This document shows, in pieces, positions 14,330 to 25,979 of a DNA stretch of 64,000 nucleotides. The notes under the pieces were generated by a model. It saw only the letters and a program-made list of their open reading frames with translations, was not told the DNA's origin and did not search any database. A program made the translations under genes and the position numbers. How positions within the stretch are numbered: the stretch's first letter is position 1; each line of letters opens with the position of its first letter. The DNA is from Mycobacterium sp. ENV421 (lineage in GTDB: Bacteria > Actinomycetota > Actinomycetes > Mycobacteriales > Mycobacteriaceae), in contig NZ_PDHO01000028.1 in the NCBI RefSeq assembly GCF_002887815.1, forward strand, positions 1 to 64,000. The letters run 5' to 3'.

Positions 14330-17172
14330 GTGCCCATCAGGCGAAGCGCCCGTTCTTCCCCAGGATGGTGCGGCTGTTCGCAATTCCCATCATCGTCTTC
14401 TGGGCACTGCTCGCCATCACGACCAATACGTTCGTGCCGAAGGTCGAAGACGTCGCCACCGAACTCGCGGGGCCCGAGATCCCCACCTACGCGCCATCTC
14501 AAGTGGCTCTGCTACACATCGGCGACAAATTTCACGAGTCCAACTCCACCAGCCTGACCATGGTCGTACTGGAAGCCGACCATCCTCTCGACGACCAGGA
14601 TCACCAGTACTACGACGGCCTCGTCCAGCGACTGAAACACGACACCCGGCACGTGCAGTATGTGATGGATCTGTGGGGCAAGCCGATCACCGCGGCCGGC
14701 GCGCAGAGCATCGACGGCAAGGCCACGTATGTGTTGCTGCGGCTGGCCGGCAACGTCGGCCAGATACAAGCCAACGAATCGGTGCAAGCTGTCCGCGACA
14801 TTGTCGACAACGACAGTCCGCCAACAGGTTTGAAGGTCTATGTCAGCGGTTCGGCGCCCATGGCGTCGGACACCCTGTCCATCGCGAACTCGAGCCTGAA
14901 CAACATCACCATTGTCACGATCATTCTGATCTTCGTGATGCTGCTGCTGGTTTACCGCTCGCTGACCAACGTGGCCGTCCCGATGTACAGCGTGCTGTTC
15001 GAGATCCTCATCGCCAAGGGCGTCGTTTCCACCCTCGGTCATTGGGGCATCATCCCGATGTCATCATTCGCGGTGAACATCGTTGTCTCCCTGACCCTTG
15101 GTGCAGGAACCGATTACGGCATCTTCCTGCTGGGGCGCTACCACGAGGCCAGGCAGCTGGGGGAAAGCCGGGAAGAGGCCTACTACACCGCCTATCGTGG
15201 CGTCGCCCCGATCATCATCGGATCGGGGCTGACGATCGCGGGTTCGTGTTTCTGTCTGACGTTCGCGCGTCTTGACTACTTCCACACCATGGGCCCGGCC
15301 GTCGCCATCAGCATGCTGTTCACGATCGCCGCGGCGCTGACACTCGCGCCGGCTCTGCTTACGCTGGGATCCTTGTTCGGACTCTTTGATCCCAGGCAGT
15401 CCAGGCGGGGACGGTTGTACCGGCGAATCGGTGCCAGCGTGGTGCGCTGGCCGGTGCCGATACTGGTGGCCAGCACCGCGGTGGTGGCGCTCGGGGCGAT
15501 TTTCGTGCCGAGCTACCGGGTGAGCTACGACGACCGCGCGTACCAGCCGGCGAGCGGCGCAGCCAACCAGGGCTTCACGGCATCGGATCGGCACTTCCCG
15601 CCCAGCAAGCTGTTCACCGAGATGATGATGATCGAGTCCGATCACGACATGCGCAATTCGGCGGACTTCATCTCGCTGGATCGGGTGGCCAAGGAGTTGA
15701 TTCGGCTACCCGGCGTCGCCATGGTGCAGAGCATCACCAGACCGCTGGGCCGGCCACTGGACCATGCGAATATCCCGTACCTGTTCACGGTGCAGGGTGG
15801 TGCCGCCGGTCAACAACTGCCGTTCAACGAACAAGCCAACAACAACACCGATCAACAGGCGCAGATCCAGGCGGACACCGTGGCGACGCTGGGTAAGACC
15901 ATCGACCTGACCCAGAAGTTGGCCGATGATCTGCACACCACGGTGCTCACGTTCGAGAACCTGCAGCAGGTCACCGATGAGATCAACCAGGACATCTCGA
16001 ATCTCGACGATTTCATCAGACCGCTGAAGAGTTATTTCTATTGGGAGCCTCACTGTTACGACATCCCGATCTGCTACTCGTTCCGGTCGTTGTTCGACGG
16101 GCTCGACGGTATCGACGCCCTGGACGCGCAGATCCACAACGCCGTCACCGACTTTCAGGCTGTCGATGCCCTCATGCCTCAGATGGTCGCCCAGTTGAAG
16201 GTCACGCGCGATGAGACGCGGGCGTTGCAGGCGGTCATTGTCAACAGTTACGGTCCGGCGCATCTGCAATCAGCCCAGACTGATCAGACCTTCGAGGATC
16301 AGATCAATGTCGGCAACGACTTCGACAAGTCGCGCAGCGACGACTACTTCTACATGCCTCGAGAAGCGTTCGACAACGAAGACGTGAAAACTGGTATGCA
16401 ACTGATGATGTCGCCGGACGGCAAGGCCGCACGGTTTGTCATCACCCACGAGGGCAACGCGATGGCGCCCGAGGGTATCGACAACGTCAACGCGTTCCCG
16501 GACGCGGTGAAGGCGGCGCTGAAGGAGACGTCGCTGGCCGGAGCGAAGATCTACATCGGCGGCGCGGCGTCGAACAACAAGGACATCAAGGAGTACGCCG
16601 CGTCGGATCTGAAGATCGTGGCCATCGCAGCGTTCGTACTGATCTTCCTGATCATGCTGGTGCTCACCCGCAGTCTGATCGCCGCGATGGTGATACCCGG
16701 CACCGTGGCATTCTCGTTCGCCGGAGCGTTCGGTCTGTCAACGCTGGTGTGGCAGCACCTCATCGGCCTGCATCTGCACTGGCTGGTGCTGCCGATCACC
16801 TTCGTCATCCTGGTCGCGGTCGGATCTGACTACAACCTGTTGCTGATCGCCAGGGTCAAGGAGGAAATCGGGATCGGATATCAGACCACCGGCTTGCACA
16901 CCGCGCTGATCCGGGCGCTTGGCAGTACCGGCGGCGTGGTGACATCAGCCGGTCTGGTGTTCGCGTTCACCATGCTGGCGATGCTCGCCAGCGACCTGAA
17001 AACCATTGCGCAGGTGGGCACTACGGTGTGTATAGGCTTGCTGCTGGACACATTGATCGTGCGGTCGTTCATCGTGCCGGCGCTGATCCGCGTTCTCGGT
17101 CCGTGGTTCTGGTGGCCGACGCTGGTTCGCGCGCGCCCGTCGCCGGCGCGATTTCTGGCGGTGACTCGATGA
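14326..17172 (+). CDS. MmpL-family RND transporter
   Basis: Inner-membrane RND transporter of 948 residues in the MmpL4/MmpL5 style. It has twelve predicted membrane segments, two porter domains, and the paired proton-relay Asp-Tyr motifs GTDYGIFLLGRY (about residue 260) and GSDYNLLLIARV (about residue 830). Between residues about 480 and 690 is the long helical-hairpin insert with the CYDIPIC cysteine pair, which in MmpL4/5 builds a periplasmic tube. Such systems export siderophores or hydrophobic drugs together with MmpS. GTG start overlaps mmpS by 4 nt; the stop overlaps the next gene by 4 nt. Control by the divergent MarR is likely. The substrate is not readable. Confidence 0.92.
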   Translation: MSAHQAKRPFFPRMVRLFAIPIIVFWALLAITTNTFVPKVEDVATELAGPEIPTYAPSQVALLHIGDKFHESNSTSLTMVVLEADHPLDDQDHQYYDGLVQRLKHDTRHVQYVMDLWGKPITAAGAQSIDGKATYVLLRLAGNVGQIQANESVQAVRDIVDNDSPPTGLKVYVSGSAPMASDTLSIANSSLNNITIVTIILIFVMLLLVYRSLTNVAVPMYSVLFEILIAKGVVSTLGHWGIIPMSSFAVNIVVSLTLGAGTDYGIFLLGRYHEARQLGESREEAYYTAYRGVAPIIIGSGLTIAGSCFCLTFARLDYFHTMGPAVAISMLFTIAAALTLAPALLTLGSLFGLFDPRQSRRGRLYRRIGASVVRWPVPILVASTAVVALGAIFVPSYRVSYDDRAYQPASGAANQGFTASDRHFPPSKLFTEMMMIESDHDMRNSADFISLDRVAKELIRLPGVAMVQSITRPLGRPLDHANIPYLFTVQGGAAGQQLPFNEQANNNTDQQAQIQADTVATLGKTIDLTQKLADDLHTTVLTFENLQQVTDEINQDISNLDDFIRPLKSYFYWEPHCYDIPICYSFRSLFDGLDGIDALDAQIHNAVTDFQAVDALMPQMVAQLKVTRDETRALQAVIVNSYGPAHLQSAQTDQTFEDQINVGNDFDKSRSDDYFYMPREAFDNEDVKTGMQLMMSPDGKAARFVITHEGNAMAPEGIDNVNAFPDAVKAALKETSLAGAKIYIGGAASNNKDIKEYAASDLKIVAIAAFVLIFLIMLVLTRSLIAAMVIPGTVAFSFAGAFGLSTLVWQHLIGLHLHWLVLPITFVILVAVGSDYNLLLIARVKEEIGIGYQTTGLHTALIRALGSTGGVVTSAGLVFAFTMLAMLASDLKTIAQVGTTVCIGLLLDTLIVRSFIVPALIRVLGPWFWWPTLVRARPSPARFLAVTR

Positions 17173-17663
17173 GTCTCAGTACACACACCGCGGGACTCGG
17201 GCTGTGGGGCCTGTTGATGTTCGTCGCCCTGGGATTCGAATTGATCTTTGCCAGTTGCGCGTTCGTCTACACCCGACGCCTGCTGCGGCTGAAGACCTTG
17301 CCGCTCGGCGACGAGCTCAACGGCTATCAGAAGGCGCTGCGCAGTGTGCGCAAGAACGAACCCATGTCGCGCGACGAGTGGAATCTGGCCGAGCGGATCA
17401 TCGACGTCCGCCGCTCGCCGTTGGCGTACACGGTGCCACTGTCGTTCATGACGATGGGCCTGTTCTATGTATTCGGCAGCCTGGAGTACCTGCACGGCCA
17501 CACCCCGTCGGAGCGGACGTTCCTCGGGGTGATCCCCATGTTCACCGCCACCAACCTGATCATCCAGATGCGCAAGAGCGCGCGGCTCAAGAAGCGACTG
17601 TCGCGTGCCACGATCGTAGAGTCGAACGCTGAAGCAGAGTCCTCGCCCGCCGGGGCGCGTTAG
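17169..17663 (+). CDS. Membrane protein, third gene of the mmpS-mmpL operon
   Basis: Protein of 164 residues that I do not recognise. Three hydrophobic segments are visible (about 8-32, 86-104 and 117-132) with a charged cytoplasmic loop between the first two (YQKALRSVRKNEPMSRDEWNLAERIID) and a basic C-terminal tail. ATG 17169 overlaps the mmpL stop (ATGA), so it is translationally coupled to the transporter and may be an extra subunit or an assembly factor. It converges with the GNAT gene, the stops overlapping in TTAG. Confidence 0.7.
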   Translation: MSLSTHTAGLGLWGLLMFVALGFELIFASCAFVYTRRLLRLKTLPLGDELNGYQKALRSVRKNEPMSRDEWNLAERIIDVRRSPLAYTVPLSFMTMGLFYVFGSLEYLHGHTPSERTFLGVIPMFTATNLIIQMRKSARLKKRLSRATIVESNAEAESSPAGAR

Positions 17664-18226
17664 AAACTGAACGCCAGGAAGTTGTACTGCCGGGAGTCGA
17701 CCTCGAACACGGCCAGGGAGGTGGCTCCGAGTTTCGTAGTAGTGGTGTGCAGCGACCGGGGGTTGTCCGCGGCGACAAAGAGCACTCCCAGGTCGAAGCG
17801 GTCTCGATAGGCCGCCCGGGTGGCCGCATTGAATGCCGAATAGACGCCGCGGCCTCGGACGGACTCGTCTAGGCAGACCGGTCCGCGCAGCGCGAAGCGC
17901 TGCTGCGCAATTGGTGTGCCGTTGAATGTCAGTGACTCGGCGAGATCAAGCACCGCCTGGAGGATCGGCGACGACCCTACCTGTGAGCGGCTGGGCGGAT
18001 CGGTTACGCCGATGAATCCGACGACACTGTCGTCATCGGTGACCGCGACGTGTATTCCGGCGGAATCCACCGCCCAGGTGAACCAATCCTTCGATTGGAG
18101 ATTGGAGATGAAGCCCTTGGCGCGCTCGGACGGATCGAGGTTGCCGATGTAGTACTTGGCTTCCAGCGCCATCATTGCGGGAATGTCGTGCCGGGTCGCC
18201 ACCCTTATCGCCACAGCAGGCGTCAT
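17660..18226 (-). CDS. GNAT-family N-acetyltransferase
   Basis: Single-domain acetyltransferase of 188 residues. Motif A, the acetyl-CoA pyrophosphate loop, is RGRGVYSAFNAATRAAY (R/Q-x-x-G-x-G/A type), preceded by the beta4 strand RFALRGPVCLDESV and followed by VLFVAADNPRSLHTTTTKLG. The N-terminus IRVATRHDIPAMMALEAKYY is typical. The acceptor substrate is unknown. The gene stands alone within the accessory block, its promoter being next to the MBL remnant. Confidence 0.8.
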   Translation of the reverse strand: MTPAVAIRVATRHDIPAMMALEAKYYIGNLDPSERAKGFISNLQSKDWFTWAVDSAGIHVAVTDDDSVVGFIGVTDPPSRSQVGSSPILQAVLDLAESLTFNGTPIAQQRFALRGPVCLDESVRGRGVYSAFNAATRAAYRDRFDLGVLFVAADNPRSLHTTTTKLGATSLAVFEVDSRQYNFLAFSF

Positions 18227-18321
18227 TCAGATGTTCTTAGTCGCCGTTGTAGACCGCGTTCCCGGAATCGACAATCTGCACGCGCGTTCGTCGGCAGCTG
18301 CGCACCGAGGGACGGGACCGA

Positions 18322-18504
18322 TCACCATCCGCGCTCACGCCACTCGGCCAGGTGTGGGCGCTCGGCGCCCAGCGTGGTGTCGTCACCGTGTCCGGGGTAG
18401 ACCACCGTGTCGTCGCCGTACCGCCCGAACACCTTGCTGTCCACGTCACCGAGTAATTGCTCGAACGCGCCGGGCTCCCACGTCTTGCCGACGCCCCCCG
18501 GGAA
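18322..18504 (-). pseudogene. 3' remnant of an MBL-fold hydrolase gene
   Basis: Read on the minus strand, this segment encodes the last 60 residues of a metallo-beta-lactamase-fold hydrolase without interruption: it opens FPGG, contains YGDDTVVYPGHGDDTTLG and ends AEWRERGW-stop. Aligned by eye with the end of the intact MBL gene at 19846-20523, 42 of 60 residues agree and there are no gaps. Everything upstream of FPGG, including the metal-binding HxHxDH motif, is missing. The remnant is therefore dead as an enzyme and records a duplication or a recombination join at the edge of the ureohydrolase segment. Confidence 0.85.
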
Positions 18505-18689
18505 TACCGAAGGGGTCTAAAGCATGAATGTGAATTGTGAGAGCTGTCTACGGGCCAGAGCGCAGAGCTGAGTGCGCTGGGCTCGGTGGGCCAAGCCGCG
18601 CCACCTGAAGAATTTGATTCTCAACAATTTGACGACCGCGACATTAGAGTTCGACCCGCATCCCGGCGGCGTGAGAGGTGAGGTCAGGC

Positions 18690-19805
18690 ATGGACGTTTT
18701 CGGTGATTTCGATGTGCCGATCGATCGGTCGGGTGATCCGCACCGGGAGCCTGGGCCGATTAATCTGCGGCGCTACCAGTACACGCCAGCGTTTGCGGGT
18801 ATCGCGACCTTTCTCGGGGTTCCGTTGTGTCTCAACCAGGAAGACCTGCGTGCGGGCAAGGTCGACGTGGCCATCGTCGGTGCGCCTGTGGACATGTCGC
18901 TTGGACACCGGGGCGCCGCGTATGGGCCCCGAGCGCTACGGGCGGACGAGAGACTTCTGCCGAACATGCCGGAGATGTTGATCAATGCCTCGACCCGGAC
19001 GAAGCCGTTCGAGACGTTGACGGTGGTGGACTACGGCGATGCCGCGGTTGACGGGATGAGCATCGAACGATCGATGGAGCCGATCCGGAAGCTGGTCCGC
19101 GAGATCGCCGAGGTGGGTGCCATCCCGGTCGTGCTCGGCGGGGATCACTCGATTCTCTGGCCGGATGCCGCGGCGATCGCCGACGTGTACGGAGCCGGCA
19201 AGGTGGGGGTGATCCACTTCGACGCCCACCCGGACTGTGGCCACACCACGCTCGGTCACCTGGTGTCGCACGGGACTCCGGTTCGCCGATTGATCGAGGA
19301 CGAACACATTCCAGCGCGGAACTTCATCCAGATCGGCCTACGTAGTGCCGTTGCGCCCGACGATGAGCTGTTCGAATGGATGCGCGACAACGGATTGCGG
19401 ACGCACTATATGGCTGAGATTGACGAGCGTGGATTCAACGCGGTACTGGACGACGCCATCGCCGAAGCGCTGGATGGACCGGAGTACCTGTTTTTGTCGC
19501 TGGACATCGACGTCCTCGATCCGGCCTTCGCCCCAGGCACCGGCACGCCAGAACCGCCGGGTTTGACGAACCGCGAGTTACTGCCTGCCCTGCGGCGGAT
19601 CTGTCACGAAACTCCGGTCGTCGGAATGGAAGTGGTGGAGGTGGCTCCCCATCTTGATCCCGGGTACACCACCACGATGAACGCTCGCCGGGCGATCTTT
19701 GAGTGCATCAGCGGCTTCGCGATGCGCCGTGAAGGTGTACCCGGCCCGAACTACATCCACCCGGATGTCGCAGGAAGGGCCTCGGTCCAGCCAATCAGCG
19801 AGTAG
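18690..19805 (+). CDS. Ureohydrolase (agmatinase-like)
   Basis: Binuclear-manganese ureohydrolase of 371 residues. Metal ligands are visible in GGDHS, DAHPD and SLDIDVLDPAFAPG, the three signatures of the arginase/agmatinase family; HGTPVRRLIE follows the second. It should release urea from a guanidino compound such as agmatine, guanidinobutyrate, guanidinopropionate or guanidine; these cannot be separated by eye. ATG 18690 follows a purine-rich GAGGTGAGG and is preferred to GTG 18678. It sits alone between a dead MBL fragment and the intact MBL gene, and is not in this place in M. tuberculosis. A minor dyad TTGA-TTC-TCAA lies at 18614-18624. Confidence 0.85.
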   Translation: MDVFGDFDVPIDRSGDPHREPGPINLRRYQYTPAFAGIATFLGVPLCLNQEDLRAGKVDVAIVGAPVDMSLGHRGAAYGPRALRADERLLPNMPEMLINASTRTKPFETLTVVDYGDAAVDGMSIERSMEPIRKLVREIAEVGAIPVVLGGDHSILWPDAAAIADVYGAGKVGVIHFDAHPDCGHTTLGHLVSHGTPVRRLIEDEHIPARNFIQIGLRSAVAPDDELFEWMRDNGLRTHYMAEIDERGFNAVLDDAIAEALDGPEYLFLSLDIDVLDPAFAPGTGTPEPPGLTNRELLPALRRICHETPVVGMEVVEVAPHLDPGYTTTMNARRAIFECISGFAMRREGVPGPNYIHPDVAGRASVQPISE

Positions 19806-19845
19806 CGCGCCCTTCAGGCCAGGATCGTGCGAACGTAGTCTGCTG

Positions 19846-20523
19846 CTACCAGCCGCGCTCACGCCATTCGGCGACGTGCGGGCGCTCGGTGCCGAGGTTC
19901 GTGTCGTCGCCGTGCCCGGGATAGACGATCGTGTCGTCGCCGTACGGGGCGAACACCTTGGTTTCGAGATCTCCCATGAGTGAGTCGAACTCTTCTGGGC
20001 GTGTTGTCCGTCCAGGACCCCCCGGGAACAGGCAGTCGCCGGTGAACAGGTGGGTGGCGCTCCGTTCGCCGGCCGGGCGCAGCGCCAACGCGACCGAGCC
20101 GGGGGTGTGCCCGCGCAGGTGGATGACGTCGAAGACCAGGTCGCCGACGGTGATCGTGTCACCGTCGGCCAGGTAGCGCTGCGGCGTCACCGGCAGCGGC
20201 TCGGCGTCGAGCGGGTGGGCGGCGGTCGGAACGCCGGTGGCCTCGGCCAGCGCTTCGAGCGCCCGCCAGTGATCGAAGTGCTGGTGGCTGGTCACGATGA
20301 GGGCCAGCTTCGGTGCGTGCTCGCGTACCAGGTCGACCAGCAGCTCCGCATCGTTGGCGGCGTCGATCAATAAACTTTCCCCGGAGTGGGAACAGGTCAC
20401 CACGTAGGTGTTGTTGTCCATCGGGCCCACGGACATTTTCACGATGGTGGCGCCGGGCACCGTCCTGCGAGCTGCGGTCTGCGGTTCGACGTGTCCGGTG
20501 TAGGTGTCGGCGACGACTGTCAT
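19846..20523 (-). CDS. MBL-fold hydrolase (glyoxalase II-like, Rv1637c type)
   Basis: Zinc hydrolase of 225 residues. Metal ligands appear as SHQHFDHW (HxHxDH), GHTPGS, GDCLF and the terminal YPGHGDDT. It matches M. tuberculosis Rv1637c in place and sequence type; glyoxalase II or other thioester hydrolase activity is inferred. ATG 20523 (MTVVADTYTG) is preferred to the ATG 63 bases upstream, which would run into the divergent uvrA promoter. Intact over its whole length, in contrast to the partial copy 1.3 kb away. Confidence 0.85.
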   Translation of the reverse strand: MTVVADTYTGHVEPQTAARRTVPGATIVKMSVGPMDNNTYVVTCSHSGESLLIDAANDAELLVDLVREHAPKLALIVTSHQHFDHWRALEALAEATGVPTAAHPLDAEPLPVTPQRYLADGDTITVGDLVFDVIHLRGHTPGSVALALRPAGERSATHLFTGDCLFPGGPGRTTRPEEFDSLMGDLETKVFAPYGDDTIVYPGHGDDTNLGTERPHVAEWRERGW

Positions 20524-20606
20524 GGTCGCCACGTTACTTGTCGGTGGGTCGACATAGCATGGGGAGCGGCGTCCTCTCGCCAACAAACCCGCAGGAAGGG
20601 GGGCCG

Positions 20607-23503
<2,897 letters not shown>

Positions 23504-23507
<4 letters not shown>

Positions 23508-24235
23508 CCCTGGACTGTCGGGCGGATCGTGATGTCACCGATTTCGACATCACGCGGCTGGTCGATCGCGAACGCGATCGCCCGGGCGACCGCCTCGGGC
23601 GGCAGGCCGAAACTCTCCATCGCCGCACGGGCCTGTCGCCGCGCCTCGGGATCCTCGATCGAGGAGTCCAGTTCGGTGTTGACATATCCCGGAGAGATCG
23701 AGGTGGTGCGGATGACCCCGTCGGTGGATTCCTGACGCAACGCCTCCAGCAGGGTGCGCACGGCGTTTTTGGTTGCTGCGTACACGCCCATACCCGGCAG
23801 GATCTTCAGCCCGGCGGTCGACACGACCGTGACGAAATCGCCGTGGCCCTGCCGCCGGAACACCGGCAATGCGGCCGCGATCCCGTTCAGGACCCCACGT
23901 AGGTTCACGTCGATCATCTCCGACCAGCCGTCGACATCGAGATCGGCTGTCGGCCCGATCCTGCTGATGCCGGCGTTGCCGACGAACACGTCGAGCCGAC
24001 CGAACTCCTGCACCGCCGCTGCCACCAACCGGTCGGCATCGACCTGTCGGGTCACATCGGTCGGTACGGTCAGCGCCGTCCCGCCGGATTCGCGGATCTC
24101 GTCGGCCAGGCCGCGCAGCCGGTCCTCGCGGCGCGCGCCGAGCACAACGGACGCTCCCTGCTGCGCCAGTAGCCGCGCCGTCGCCGCACCGATCCCGCTG
24201 CTGGCGCCGGTGATCGCGACGATCTTGCCGGTCAG
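23504..24235 (-). CDS. Short-chain dehydrogenase/reductase, likely CTG start
   Basis: NAD(P)-dependent oxidoreductase of about 243 residues. It has the Rossmann glycine motif TGASSGIG (residues about 9-16), NAG, the catalytic serine in VVSTAG and the YAATK active site, then PGYVNTEL. Substrate unknown. No ATG or GTG fits the N-terminus LTGKIVAITGASS; the codon in the right place is CTG 24235, which overlaps the upstream stop as CTGA, exactly like the GTGA junction one gene earlier. I take this as a translationally coupled CTG start. It is the last gene of a three-gene operon and ends inside the uvrA stop. Confidence 0.8.
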
Positions 24236-24486
24236 GATTGGTCCGGCCTGTGCATCGACGCGCGGATCTCTTTCAGCCGCTCGGCCGCCGCCCGCTGACG
24301 GGCGTCGTACTGCTCCTCGACGGTGCGGCACTCCGGTGTCTCGGCGTCCAATTCCGCTGAGCCGAGCGCAGTTCCATACCGCGTCTCGATCTTCTCCTGC
24401 ACCGATTCGAAGGTGGGCACCCCGGACGCGTTGTAGCCGGTGTCCAGCGGTGGTTCGGCAACGGATTCGTCGGGCATGACGATCAC
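24232..24486 (-). CDS. Small conserved-looking protein in the esterase-SDR operon
   Basis: Protein of 84 residues (or 81 from ATG 24477), acidic N-terminal half and a helical C-terminal half rich in Arg, Ala and Glu (TVEEQYDARQRAAAERLKEIRAS). I do not recognise the family. It overlaps the genes on both sides: GTG 24486 shares GTGA with the esterase stop, and its own stop shares CTGA with the SDR start. This tight packing is the main evidence that it is real. It has no signal peptide or membrane segment. Confidence 0.7.
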   Translation of the reverse strand: MIVMPDESVAEPPLDTGYNASGVPTFESVQEKIETRYGTALGSAELDAETPECRTVEEQYDARQRAAAERLKEIRASMHRPDQS

Positions 24487-25925
24487 CGTACTCCCGGCGG
24501 CCTCCCGGCGGCAGCGATCGTGACCGGCCCCGGTGGCGGCACCGGCGGGCCCGGCAGGGCGACCGTCGGGATACCGGGCGTCCCGATCTGCCCGGCCAGC
24601 CAGGGCAGCGCGTCGGCGAAGGCGCGTGCGGCGAACGGCCAATCGTGCTTGCCGGGCTGAGCCACCACCGAGCAGTTGATGCCGTTGGCGGCGCCCAATC
24701 CGCACAGGGTCTTCGCCGCGCCGGTCTGGTCGTTGGGATTGGGGTTGCTGTCGCGGCCACCGAGGCCGCTCGCGCCTATCTCGACGGTGCTGGGGCTCGT
24801 TCGCTGCGCGGACGGTGCGCCCGAGATCGCAAACCACCCCGAGACACCCTGATAGGAGCCATGTCTGGTGATGACGGTGGCGGGGTCGAAGTTCGCGTAG
24901 GCGGCGGCGTCACCCCCGAACAGCCGGGAGATCGTCTGGGTCCTGGTGCCGGAGTTGGGGGTCAGATCGCCTGCGATGTCCTCGAAGGTGCTGAACATGT
25001 CCGGATGCATGGTGGTGAGGTCGACCGCGCAGGTCCCGCCCATCGACCAGCCGACCAGGCCCCAGTTCGCGCGGTCGGCGCTGACACCGAAGTTGGAAAG
25101 CATGAACGGGACAACGTCTTTGGTCAGGTGGTCGGCAGCATTGCCGCGCGGGCCATTGACGCATTCGGTGTCGTTGTTGAATGCCCCGCCGGAGTCGACG
25201 AACACGAACACCGGGGCGTTACCGTGATGAGCGGCCGCGAAGTCGTCGATCGTCTTGATCGCATTGCCTGCCCGTAGCCAGTCAGCGGGGGTGTTGAACT
25301 CACCGCCGATCATCATCACCGTCGGCAGCTTCGGCGGTGGGTTGGTGGCGTAGTACGCCGGTGGCAGATAGACGAGCTCGTCGCGATGCGCGAAATGCGA
25401 GGCGTCCGAAGGGATCGTCACCTTCACGACACTTCCCTTGGCGGGGATGGCGTGTTGTTGCACCATCGCGGTCACCGTGGCGCGGTCGGTCTGATCGGGC
25501 AATGGGCCCGCGCTGACCTGATTCCAGGCAGTCTCCACGGTAGGGAGATAGCCGACCCACAGGTTGAGCATCAATGCCGTAGCAAGCCCGCACAGCGGTA
25601 TCGCCAGCACCGACATGCCCCGACGCCACCAGCGGGTGCCGCGCCAGCCTACGACCGCGACCACCGCGGCCAAGCCCGTGGCGGCGATCCACACCCACAG
25701 CTGCTGCGGGGCGGGGTCGCCTGCCAGGCCGTCATCGGCGATGCTCCATTGGGCGAACCACGCGACGGCGATACCGACGATGGCGGCCAGCGGCAGCCAC
25801 AGCAGCCGCCAGCGCCGGGTGCGCCAGCCCACAGCGAACACCAGGACCAGGCCGGCCACGATCTGCACCGTGAGAGGCAACCATCCGTGCATCAACGAAA
25901 TGTGTTGGTGATCAGTCGCGGTCAC
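24483..25925 (-). CDS. Membrane-anchored esterase (Rv1639c type)
   Basis: Protein of 480 residues. Four N-terminal membrane segments (about 13-130) anchor an external alpha/beta hydrolase of the esterase D/antigen 85 kind. GWSMGGTCAVDL holds the nucleophile serine; VMMIGGEFN and FVDSGGAFNN are the surrounding loops, and KHDWPFAARAF supplies the histidine. The C-terminus is Pro/Ala-rich. It lies between uvrA and lysX as Rv1639c does in M. tuberculosis. Its role in cell-envelope lipid metabolism is inferred only from fold and location. First gene of an operon with the small protein and the SDR. Confidence 0.8.
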   Translation of the reverse strand: MTATDHQHISLMHGWLPLTVQIVAGLVLVFAVGWRTRRWRLLWLPLAAIVGIAVAWFAQWSIADDGLAGDPAPQQLWVWIAATGLAAVVAVVGWRGTRWWRRGMSVLAIPLCGLATALMLNLWVGYLPTVETAWNQVSAGPLPDQTDRATVTAMVQQHAIPAKGSVVKVTIPSDASHFAHRDELVYLPPAYYATNPPPKLPTVMMIGGEFNTPADWLRAGNAIKTIDDFAAAHHGNAPVFVFVDSGGAFNNDTECVNGPRGNAADHLTKDVVPFMLSNFGVSADRANWGLVGWSMGGTCAVDLTTMHPDMFSTFEDIAGDLTPNSGTRTQTISRLFGGDAAAYANFDPATVITRHGSYQGVSGWFAISGAPSAQRTSPSTVEIGASGLGGRDSNPNPNDQTGAAKTLCGLGAANGINCSVVAQPGKHDWPFAARAFADALPWLAGQIGTPGIPTVALPGPPVPPPGPVTIAAAGRPPGVR

Positions 25926-25979
25926 GTTCTCATGGTGACGACACTTCCTGGCTGGTGGCTGTGAAGTTCCTTCGGCGGG

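Noticed and set aside
13886..17172. The MarR-mmpS-mmpL set as the true orthologue of Rv0678-mmpS5-mmpL5.
   Set aside because: Layout and style agree, but the regulator is shorter and the locus is elsewhere; orthology is not shown, so no numbered gene names were given.
20524..20606. LexA/SOS box before uvrA.
   Set aside because: No TCGAAC-N4-GTTCGA-like dyad occurs in the gap.
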